Shown here: positions 6,967 through 13,174 of the stretch, one piece after another
Position numbering within the stretch: position 1 is the stretch's first letter
Layout of the letters: each line of letters starts with the position of its first letter
Source of the DNA: Candidatus Methanomethylophilaceae archaeon
Lineage (GTDB): Archaea; Thermoplasmatota; Thermoplasmata; Methanomassiliicoccales; Methanomethylophilaceae
Length of the DNA stretch: 33,065 nucleotides
Direction of reading: 5' to 3'
Assembly: GCA_944320495.1 (NCBI GenBank)
Contig: CALUHR010000004.1
Coordinates: forward strand, 1-33,065
Translations under genes and position numbers: made by a program
Notes under the pieces: model-generated
What the model saw: the letters and a program-made list of their open reading frames with translations, nothing else
Told to the model about the DNA's origin: nothing
Database searches by the model: none

Positions 6967-8282
6967 GCCTCCACCTCCGGTCTCCTCATGTCGAACGCCT
7001 TCTCCCACTCCTCGGCCATCGTGAACAGCACGTCCTCGTCCCAGTGGGCGCCGACGAACTGCATGCCGATGGGCATCCCGTTCCCGTCGTATCCGCAGGG
7101 CACGCTGAGGTGCGGGTTGCCGGCGAGGTTGGGCGGGACGGTGAGGTAGTCGGTCTTGTAGGAGTCAAGCGCGGACATCCTCTCGATCTCGTCGAACCTC
7201 GGTGCGACGTAGGGCATGGTGGGTGTGAGGACCGCGTCGTGGTCCTGCAGGATGCGCTTGTAGTCGTCGATGACGAGCTGCCTGACCTGCCTGGCCTTGG
7301 CGTAGTACCTGTCGCGGTAGCCCACCATCCTGGTGAACGTACCGAGCAGGATCCTCCTCTTCGCCTCGTCGCCGAAGCTGGCCGAACGGATGGACGAGAA
7401 GTAGTCGTCGAACTTGAGGGACAGGTCGCCCTCCTGGACGCCGTACCTCATGCCGACGTACCTGGCGAGGTTGGTGGACGCCTCGGAGGTGGCGATGACG
7501 TAGTACGCCGGGATGGCGTACCTGAACGAGGGCATGTCGACCTCCTCGACGTCGATGCCCATGGACCTGAGGGTCTCTATGGAATCGTTGAACGCGGCCT
7601 CCACATCCCCGGAGAGTCCCTGGATGCCGTCCTTCGGGACGGCCACACTCTTCATCCTGCGCCTCTCGCTCTTCAGCTCGGGCTGGACGCAGGAGGTGGG
7701 GTCCCTCTCGTCCCTGCCCGCCATGATCGTGATGTACTTCCTGAGGTCGGAGGCCTTCGCGGAGAGCACCCCGATCTTGTCCAGGGAGTTCCCGTAGTCG
7801 ATGAGCCCGTACCTGGACACCCTCCCGTATGTGGGCGCTATCCCGTAGACCCCGCAGAAGCTGGCGGGGCAGCAGATGGATCCGCCGGTGGAGACACCGA
7901 GGGACACATGGCCCTCGAGCACCGCGGCGGCGCATGCCGACCCTCCGGAGGATCCGCCGCAGGACCTCTCCCTGTCGAAGGGGTTCCTGGGGATCTCGTA
8001 GGCCGAGTTGGCGGAGAAGGTCCCGAATCCGAACTCGTCCATGTTGGTCTTACCGACGAGCATCCCGCCGGCCGCCTTCATCCTCTCGATGGCGGCGGCG
8101 TCGAACGCCGGCACGTACCCCTGCAGGATCCTCGATCCGGCGCAGGTCTCCATGTCCAGGGAGGTGAGGTTGTCCTTGGCGGAGAACAGGAACCTCGATT
8201 CCCCCGCGTCGGTCTCGTCGGTCATGGCGTGGAACATGCCGTATTTGGCGTTGATGTCCTTCAGTCTCTGAAGGTAGCTCAT
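6963..8282 (-). CDS. gatA: Asp/Glu-tRNA amidotransferase subunit A
   Basis: 439 aa amidase-signature enzyme that releases ammonia from glutamine for GatB. The catalytic triad is visible: Lys36 (SAKDN), cis-Ser111 (GGSSGGSA) and nucleophile Ser135 (TGGSI). The spacings of 75 and 24 residues match the characterised Staphylococcus enzyme. The N-terminus is about 40 residues shorter than in bacterial GatA, as the first Lys comes at position 36. The block after the nucleophile reads CCPASFCG rather than the usual RQPA. Both ends overlap neighbours by 4 bp (ATGA with gatC and with gatB), so the three subunits are translationally coupled. Confidence 0.96.
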   Translation of the reverse strand: MSYLQRLKDINAKYGMFHAMTDETDAGESRFLFSAKDNLTSLDMETCAGSRILQGYVPAFDAAAIERMKAAGGMLVGKTNMDEFGFGTFSANSAYEIPRNPFDRERSCGGSSGGSACAAAVLEGHVSLGVSTGGSICCPASFCGVYGIAPTYGRVSRYGLIDYGNSLDKIGVLSAKASDLRKYITIMAGRDERDPTSCVQPELKSERRRMKSVAVPKDGIQGLSGDVEAAFNDSIETLRSMGIDVEEVDMPSFRYAIPAYYVIATSEASTNLARYVGMRYGVQEGDLSLKFDDYFSSIRSASFGDEAKRRILLGTFTRMVGYRDRYYAKARQVRQLVIDDYKRILQDHDAVLTPTMPYVAPRFDEIERMSALDSYKTDYLTVPPNLAGNPHLSVPCGYDGNGMPIGMQFVGAHWDEDVLFTMAEEWEKAFDMRRPEVEA

Positions 8283-8551
8283 GACAGCCTCGGCCCCCTG
8301 ACGTATCTCTCGTAGGTGTTCATGTCCCTCAGGAGCCTGTCGGCGTCAATCGTCATGCGGGGCTCGTCGTCCCTGGTGACATCGGCCACGCCTATCGGGT
8401 CGATCCCGTAGGAGTCGCAGTTGGGCGCCTCGTCCAGCAGCTCGAAGTACCCCAGGATGTCCCCGAGGTCCCCGCTGTAGCGCTCCAGCTCCTCTTCTGT
8501 GAGCCTTATGTGCGCGGTGCGCGCGACCCTCTCGACCGTTTCTCTGTCCAT
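8279..8551 (-). CDS. gatC: Asp/Glu-tRNA amidotransferase subunit C
   Basis: 90 aa from the ATG at 8551. It begins MDRETVERVARTAHIRLTEEE, the standard GatC start, followed by the helix SGDLGDILGYFELLDE and a long extended tail. GatC is the small belt-like subunit that holds GatA and GatB together. GGAAGG lies 6 nt before the ATG, which decides this start over an in-frame ATG at 8602. The stop overlaps the gatA ATG. As first gene of gatCAB it carries the operon promoter. Confidence 0.93.
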   Translation of the reverse strand: MDRETVERVARTAHIRLTEEELERYSGDLGDILGYFELLDEAPNCDSYGIDPIGVADVTRDDEPRMTIDADRLLRDMNTYERYVRGPRLS

Positions 8552-8584
8552 TGTAGACCTTCCAGACGAGATGATAGATGAATC

Positions 8585-8595
8585 TCTTTTAAGGT
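8585..8595 (-). promoter_or_regulatory. TATA box of gatCAB
   Basis: The minus strand reads ACCTTAAAAGAG about 38 nt before the gatC ATG, so a leader of about 12 nt with GGAAGG is predicted. The box lies inside the 3' end of the upstream pseudogene. Confidence 0.6.
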
Positions 8596-9721
8596 TCTCC
8601 ATGGGGGCGCGATGCTCGCGCGGGCCGGTCGATGTTCTCGGTGCCCCTGCGTATGACGCTGTAGGTGGCGCTGCGGGAGCGCGCCCCGCGGATGGACAGC
8701 GTCCTGTGCTTCACCATGTACCGGAGCAGGTTGTCCACCTTGTTGCACACCTGTGATTCGGTCATCCCGGCGGGCAGCATCGGGCGGATCTCCGCCATTA
8801 TCTCGCTCCGTGTGCACGGCCCCTCGCTCCACACGAACCCCTCGATTGCGTCGCGGAGAGCATCGTTGACCTCGCGGGGGGATGCGGCACAGGAGAATGT
8901 ATCCGTGCATCCTCCGAACGACGTGGGAGGTGCCTCAATGCCCAGACCCCCGAGCCATCTGGAGTCGGCCTCGTCTATGTCCCCCGTCGAAAGGAGGCGG
9001 TCCACCCTGATCGCCGTCTCCATGGACACGTCCGGATCCGATCTGAAGAACGATGCCTCCCTGTCGTCCATGACCTTCCCCCAGATCGTGACACTCACCT
9101 CCTGGTCGCCGATCTCGTACCTGGGGAGCGGGAATCCGCGCCGGATTTGGCAGCGGAACATCTTCCTGACGCCCCCTCCCGCCACATCCACGAGCCCGAT
9201 GTTCCTCATGACCTCGGCCAGCCGCGGGTTGCGGTAGGCGTGTTCCGGGGAGTCGCGGAGGACGACCCTATCGACGCTCCCCGGAAGGAACGATCCGACG
9301 TTCGAGAACACGAGGTGGTCGTTGGGGAACTCGGTGAGGTCCACCATGCCCTCGCGGCGGGTATCTGGAACATCAGCACCCTCCTGCCGTTCCGCTGGAC
9401 CTCGTGGATCTCGAAGAACGTGAGATGGCCAGAGACGTTCTGGGCGATCTCGTGCTTCAGGGAGTCCAGGGATGCACGCTCCGGACGGAAACCGGTCCCC
9501 ACGACGGCCCTGTCGCGGTCCCTCACTCCGAAGACGAGCCATGCGTACGGGGCATCCCTGAGGAGGGCCTCGTTGGAGAGCGCCGAGAAGTACCTGCCTA
9601 TGTCCGCCAGGCCGTACCCGTTCTTCGCCTCCTTCAGCTCGAATATCTCGGATTCGCCGCCGGACAGCATGGATGAGAGGACCTCATCCAGCTCGCGGGC
9701 GGACAGATGGATGCTCGTCAT
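8589..9721 (-). pseudogene. Schlafen-type AlbA_2 / HATPase_c_4 regulator, broken by internal deletion
   Basis: Two frames together resemble the widespread ATP-binding AlbA_2 transcriptional regulators. From the ATG at 9721, about 120 residues form the AlbA_2 DNA-binding domain (ESEIFELKEAKNGYG, LVFGVRDRDRAVVG, VLMFQIPAA). Near 9350-9362 the reading frame changes, and the other frame starts inside the HATPase-like domain (DLTEFPNDHLVFSNVGSFLPGS shown in part, YRNPRLAEVMRN, AGGGVRKMF, FPLPRYEI) and continues through a C-terminal winged-helix-like tail to 8589. Roughly 200 codons that normally lie between the two parts are missing, so this is an out-of-frame deletion, not a single-base error. 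The second half also has its own open frame back to 9542, but the part before 9350 is noise. A double palindrome sits upstream. Confidence 0.8.
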
Positions 9722-9750
9722 CGACGACTGAATGCCGTCGATGTTTATCA

Positions 9751-9788
9751 CTATGTCGATGACATAGTATACTATGTCGCAGACATAG
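9751..9788 (-). promoter_or_regulatory. four-half-site palindromic operator
   Basis: Two copies of CTATGTC-N3-GACATAG (9751-9767 and 9772-9788) lie exactly 21 bp apart, two helical turns. The inner arms also form a perfect 18-bp palindrome, GACATAGTATACTATGTC (9761-9778), whose centre is a TATA-like step. This sits just upstream of the broken regulator's start at 9721 and downstream of the DUF2284 stop at 9799. The simplest reading is an autoregulatory operator of the AlbA_2-type regulator. Confidence 0.7.
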
Positions 9789-9798
9789 TGCGTAGATG

Positions 9799-10332
9799 TC
9801 AGGACTTGTAGAGCACCAGTCCGTACAGGGTGACCCGGTCCTCCCTGAACTCGACCGTCCTGCCGAGCCTCCCGAGGTAGTTGCCAAGGTCGAAGCCGAC
9901 CGCCGAGATGGACGGGACGAGCATCTCGGGGAAGCGGCAGGGATCAGGATACGAGCAGACGCCGCAGTACCCGCAGCATCCTCCCGCCATCCCCATGCTC
10001 CTGCGCCCTGATGCTCTCAGTGCCGACACGACCGCCCTGACGGACCTGTGCAGCTCCTCGTTGGCCGCCTCTATCGAAGCCGTGTCCGAGACGTGGCAGC
10101 CGAACGTCCGCTCCAGGAGGATCGCGGAGTCGTACTCCTCCAGCAGCGAGTCGATCCTCCTCGTCCAGCCGGGAGGGCATCCCCAGTTGGTGCCGTAGTT
10201 CCCGCAGGTGTTCGCCACGCAGAGCCCGGCTCCGCGCTCCGCCTCCGCCGGATCGTACGATGGAGGGTCCACGGCGACGACCTCCCAGCCGTCTGGCACA
10301 TTCGCTCTGGCGATGTCGATAGGGGAATCCAT
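9799..10332 (-). CDS. DUF2284 cysteine-rich predicted metal-binding protein
   Basis: 177 aa. The pattern matches DUF2284: an N-terminal cysteine cluster (LCVANTCGNYGTNWGCPPG, three Cys) that precedes a helical middle, and a second cluster CCGYCGVCSYPDPC (five Cys) at about 117-130. Eight closely grouped cysteines suggest one or two iron-sulfur clusters or a zinc site. The biochemical role of the family is unknown; members are common in anaerobes and methanogens. The ATG at 10332 is chosen because a TTTTAAAC box lies about 25 nt upstream (leaderless); the frame stays open to 10542 inside the divergent gene, which I reject. It shares a 73-bp promoter gap with the TPR gene. Confidence 0.82.
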   Translation of the reverse strand: MDSPIDIARANVPDGWEVVAVDPPSYDPAEAERGAGLCVANTCGNYGTNWGCPPGWTRRIDSLLEEYDSAILLERTFGCHVSDTASIEAANEELHRSVRAVVSALRASGRRSMGMAGGCCGYCGVCSYPDPCRFPEMLVPSISAVGFDLGNYLGRLGRTVEFREDRVTLYGLVLYKS

Positions 10333-10351
10333 GCATCGGCCTCTATGTTCA

Positions 10352-10384
10352 CGTTTAAAAGGATTCCCAGGTAGGTTTTTAACA
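10352..10384. promoter_or_regulatory. divergent TATA boxes, DUF2284 and TPR genes
   Basis: CGTTTAAAAGG (10352-10362) serves the minus-strand gene, about 25 nt from its ATG at 10332. GGTTTTTAACA (10374-10384) serves the plus-strand gene, about 27 nt from its ATG at 10406. Both would give leaderless mRNAs. Confidence 0.6.
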
Positions 10385-10405
10385 GACCGGGCAGTGCTAG
10401 GTCCC

Positions 10406-10918
10406 ATGGCAGAGAGCTCCCCCGAAAAGAAGATCGCCTCGGCGATGAAGGCGATGGACGAGGGCGACTTCAAGAAGGCGTACTCCTCGTTCAAGAAGCT
10501 CGCAGCTGAGATGCCGGACAACGCCGACGTCTGGTACTTCAAGGCGGAGTGCGGGAACTACGCATCTGGCATGTTCGGCGCTAAGGTCGACACCCAGGAG
10601 ATCATGGACGCGTACAAGAAGGCCATCGAGCTCGATGGCAGTCGCGTCGACTACTACCAGTCCTACGGCTCCTTCTGCATCTCGGTCGGCAAGTACGACG
10701 AGGCGGAGGGCGCCTACAACGAGGCCGCCGAGATCGACGAGTCGATGTCGTCCTCGCTGTACTCCGAGTTCGCGATCGAGTACTACAACAACGTCATGGC
10801 CGCCTACGGCGAGATCATGGAGGACCCCAAGGCCCGCGCGCCCTATGCCAAGAAGGCGCTCACGTACATGCTCAAGGCCCTCGAGATGGATCCCGAGGAA
10901 GCCAAGTCCCTTCTCTGA
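10406..10918 (+). CDS. tetratricopeptide-repeat protein
   Basis: 170 aa, acidic and soluble, without signal peptide or membrane segment. At least three TPR-like helical pairs are visible: residues about 10-43 (MDEGDFKKAYSSFKKLAAEMPDNADVW, seen at 17-43), about 62-92 (AYKKAIELDG) and about 88-118 (GKYDEAEGAYNEAAEIDE), with a last helical pair ending ALTYMLKALEMDPEEAKSLL. Such repeats build protein-protein interaction scaffolds; the partner is unknown. The ATG at 10406 fits a leaderless transcript from the TTTTTAAC box. It is divergent from the DUF2284 gene, and a GC hairpin follows the stop. Confidence 0.8.
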   Translation: MAESSPEKKIASAMKAMDEGDFKKAYSSFKKLAAEMPDNADVWYFKAECGNYASGMFGAKVDTQEIMDAYKKAIELDGSRVDYYQSYGSFCISVGKYDEAEGAYNEAAEIDESMSSSLYSEFAIEYYNNVMAAYGEIMEDPKARAPYAKKALTYMLKALEMDPEEAKSLL

Positions 10919-10937
10919 AGGTTAAACCCCAAAGCCC

Positions 10938-10963
10938 TCCCGGGGGGCCGATCCCGGGATTTC
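10938..10963 (+). terminator. hairpin terminator of the TPR gene
   Basis: TCCCGGGG pairs with TCCCGGGA (one G-T pair) around GGCCGA and is followed by TTTC. Confidence 0.5.
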
Positions 10964-11000
10964 TGCTCTTATTCTCCCATCAGATTCCTTCGGCAGTCAC

Positions 11001-11018
11001 ATTAGACATTTGTCTAAT
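11001..11018 (+). promoter_or_regulatory. 18-bp palindrome upstream of amt copy 1
   Basis: ATTAGACATTTGTCTAAT is a perfect inverted repeat (8-bp arms, 2-bp centre), followed directly by the AT-rich TAAAATATG that could be a distal box A. A one-mismatch version occurs upstream of the second amt gene (13116-13133), which makes a shared nitrogen-related operator likely. Confidence 0.65.
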
Positions 11019-11100
11019 TAAAATATGAATGCTAGAAATTCATCTATTTTATGTTCAAATCAGGGTGTAAAAATCTAATGAAATCCATGTTATGCAGAAT

Positions 11101-11150
11101 CAATTAAATACAATAGACGAATAAGCGCGAATGTCTGATTCAATTAGACA
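11101..11150 (+). promoter_or_regulatory. proximal amt1 promoter with everted half-sites
   Basis: CAATTAAATACA (11101-11112) is a good box A; transcription would start near 11130-11135. TGTCTGAT (11132-11139) and ATTAGACA (11143-11150) are the same half-sites as the 11001 palindrome in everted order, placed around the start. GAGG (11154-11157) is the Shine-Dalgarno for the ATG at 11164. Confidence 0.55.
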
Positions 11151-11163
11151 AATGAGGCATAAC

Positions 11164-12501
11164 ATGAGCTTCAAGAAGACAGTGATCATCGCCACGATCG
11201 CCGTGGCAATCGTCGCGGTGCTCCTCGCCGTGGTCCCGGATGCGGTATCCGCGGACACCCACGAGATCGGGGAGCAGTCCGGCGACTTCGCGAACATGGC
11301 ATGGGTGGCGATATGCTCGGCACTCGTTTTCATCATGACCCCCGGGGTCGCCCTGTTCTACGGAGGGATGCTCAGGAAGCAGAGCATGTCGTCCATCATC
11401 TCCCAGACGCTCCTCGGGATGTGCGTCATGGGCATCTCGTGGTTCGCCGTGGGATACTCCCTGGCCTTCTCCGAGGGCAACGCGATCATCGGAGGCCTGG
11501 ACAACGCCTTCTTCAACGGCGTCTCCGCATCCACGATCGGAGGGACCAACGCCTACGTCCCGGACCTCGAGTTCGCGATATTCCAGATGACCTTCGCCCT
11601 CATCACTGCGGGCATCGTCCTCGGTGCCAGCGCCGAGCGCATAAGGTATACCGCGGTCGTACCGTTCCTCGCAGTCTGGTCCATCCTCGTGTACGCGCCC
11701 ATGGCCCACATGGTCTGGGGCGGAGGGTTCCTCGCCGACCTCCCGGGAGGACTCGCCACTCTCGACTTTGCCGGAGGTACCGTCGTCCACATCTGCGCGG
11801 GAGCCACCGGAATGGCCCTCGCCCTCTACCTCGGCAAGCGCAGCGACAGGACCATGAAGAGGGCCCACAGCACTCCGATGGTCTTCATCGGATGCTTCCT
11901 CCTCTGGTTCGGTTGGATCGGGTTCAACGGCGGATCCGGTCTCGCAGCAAACGACCAGGCTATCCGCGCGATCATGGTGTCGCTCATCGCCTCCGTGTTC
12001 GCCATGGCCGCATGGGCCGCCGTGCAGTATCTCCACGTCGGACGCGTCGGGGTCACCGGCCTCTCCGCGGGAGCGGTCGCCGGACTCGTCGCCATCACCC
12101 CCGCCGCGGGATTCGTGTCCCCGCTCAGTGCGGCGATAATCGGTCTCGTCGGCGGGATCGTGTGCTACTTCGGCGTGATATTCATGCGCGAGAGGTCGGG
12201 CCTCGACGACGCCCTGGACGTCATGGGACTCCACGGGTTCGGAGGCATCTGGGGCGCCATCGCCACCGGACTCTTCGCCGAGTTCAACCTGGGCTCCGCC
12301 GGAGGCCTCCTGACCACCGGCGACTGGCAGCTGTTCGCGGGCAACATCGTCGCGGTCCTCGTGACGCTGGTGTTCTGCTTCGTGGTGTCGTACATCATCA
12401 TCTGGGTCATCGGCAAGCTGATGAGGGTGCGCGCGACCGAGGACGAGGAGCTCATCGGGCAGGACCTCGTCGAGAACGGAGAGCCCGCATACGTGATGTG
12501 A
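11164..12501 (+). CDS. amt1: ammonium transporter Amt, copy 1
   Basis: 445 aa. A cleavable-looking signal peptide (about 1-30, ending DAVSA) is followed by eleven hydrophobic segments. The hallmark motifs are present: GGMLRKQ (68-73 region), the AERIRY block, DFAGG with Asp201, the pore histidines His209 (TVVHI) and His357 (GLHGFGG). It conducts ammonium across the cytoplasmic membrane. The ATG at 11164 is chosen for its GAGG at proper spacing and because the signal peptide starts there; an in-frame ATG at 11131 would overlap the likely transcription start. glnK follows 5 nt after the stop, and PII would block the channel when nitrogen is plentiful. Confidence 0.95.
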   Translation: MSFKKTVIIATIAVAIVAVLLAVVPDAVSADTHEIGEQSGDFANMAWVAICSALVFIMTPGVALFYGGMLRKQSMSSIISQTLLGMCVMGISWFAVGYSLAFSEGNAIIGGLDNAFFNGVSASTIGGTNAYVPDLEFAIFQMTFALITAGIVLGASAERIRYTAVVPFLAVWSILVYAPMAHMVWGGGFLADLPGGLATLDFAGGTVVHICAGATGMALALYLGKRSDRTMKRAHSTPMVFIGCFLLWFGWIGFNGGSGLAANDQAIRAIMVSLIASVFAMAAWAAVQYLHVGRVGVTGLSAGAVAGLVAITPAAGFVSPLSAAIIGLVGGIVCYFGVIFMRERSGLDDALDVMGLHGFGGIWGAIATGLFAEFNLGSAGGLLTTGDWQLFAGNIVAVLVTLVFCFVVSYIIIWVIGKLMRVRATEDEELIGQDLVENGEPAYVM

Positions 12502-12506
12502 TACCC

Positions 12507-12842
12507 ATGAAGATGGTTGTAGCAGTGATCAGGCCCGAGAGGCTCCAGGCCGTCAAGGACGGTCTGAGCGGCATCGGGGTGTGCGGCATGACGATAACCC
12601 ACGTCACGGGACGCGGGGAGCAGAGGGGACTGGTCTTCACGACCAGGGTCGGCGAGTTCATCGTCGACGAGATAGAGAAGGTGAAGCTCGAGATCGTCAT
12701 CGACGACGGGCAGGTCGACGGCGTCATCGCCAACATCCGCGAGAATGCGGAGACGGGCCACCCCGGCGACGGCAGGATCTTCATCATCCCCGTCCTGGAA
12801 TCCATAAGGATCCGTTCGGAGCCAGGTTCCGAGGGACAGTAA
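12507..12842 (+). CDS. glnK1: PII nitrogen regulatory protein GlnK, copy 1
   Basis: 111 aa, standard PII length. Start MKMVVAVIRPERL, T-loop residues about 36-55 and the ATP-site block TGHPGDGRIFIIPV are all in place; the C-terminus is IRIRSEPGSEGQ. The T-loop has the usual length, but the tyrosine that is uridylylated in E. coli (Tyr51) is replaced by Thr in FTTRVGEF, so control must rest on ATP/ADP/2-oxoglutarate binding. Linkage to amt indicates it plugs the Amt trimer. It is 101/111 identical to the second copy at 14545, much closer than the two Amt proteins are to each other. The ATG lies 5 nt after the amt stop. Confidence 0.95.
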   Translation: MKMVVAVIRPERLQAVKDGLSGIGVCGMTITHVTGRGEQRGLVFTTRVGEFIVDEIEKVKLEIVIDDGQVDGVIANIRENAETGHPGDGRIFIIPVLESIRIRSEPGSEGQ

Positions 12843-12890
12843 ACGCCTCGCGGGGCAGTCAGTCCCCGCAATCCTCCTAAAACTCATTAT

Positions 12891-12925
12891 CCTCCCGGAC
12901 GACCGGATGCGTCCGGGAGGGCCTT
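12891..12925 (+). terminator. terminator of the first amt-glnK unit
   Basis: CCTCCCGGACG pairs perfectly with CGTCCGGGAGG (11 bp, 8-nt loop), then GCCTTTC. A smaller hairpin, GCGGGG with CCCCGC, lies before it at about 12850-12869. The same hairpin with one mismatch ends the second unit. Confidence 0.65.
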
Positions 12926-13105
12926 TCATCCATTCTCTTTCTCCGGCATTCCGACGATGTCGACGCCCGTCCATCGCAACGTCTGCGTCCAGTGTCCGAG
13001 CCCGTGCATCCCGTCCCCGCATTTTCGACCGGGGGTGGTGGGATCCACATGCATAGATGGTCTCGAATCAGAATATTGAATCAGATAGTCATACATCTAG
13101 TCAAA
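12926..13105. other. intergenic stretch between the two amt-glnK units
   Basis: Part of a 332-base gap. No coding frame, RNA gene or repeat was recognised between the terminator and the AT-rich promoter; composition shifts from GC-rich to AT-rich near 13060. Confidence 0.5.
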
Positions 13106-13108
13106 TTC

Positions 13109-13133
13109 AAATATAATTATACAAATGTCTAAT
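13109..13133 (+). promoter_or_regulatory. amt2 promoter: TATA box overlapped by the shared palindrome
   Basis: AAATATAATTATAC is box A (about 13109-13122). ATTATACAAATGTCTAAT (13116-13133) matches the amt1 palindrome except for one base in the left arm and the 2-bp centre. Here it lies between box A and the predicted start near 13138, a position suited to repression. Confidence 0.6.
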
Positions 13134-13134
13134 A

Positions 13135-13154
13135 CATCTTGTAAATACAAGATG
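13135..13154 (+). repeat. inverted repeat in the amt2 leader
   Basis: CATCTTGT and ACAAGATG are perfect 8-bp arms around AAAT. It lies at or just after the transcription start and 6 nt before the AGGAG Shine-Dalgarno, so it could be an RNA hairpin that affects initiation, or an operator. Confidence 0.5.
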
Positions 13155-13174
13155 AATGAAAGGAGTGTTCCGAT

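Noticed and set aside
10333..10542. Upstream extension of the DUF2284 frame
   Set aside because: It runs into the divergent TPR gene; the family N-terminus and TATA spacing fit 10332.
11001..13174. NrpR-type operator (GGAA-N6-TTCC) at the amt promoters
   Set aside because: No such spacing was found in the upstream regions of either amt gene.
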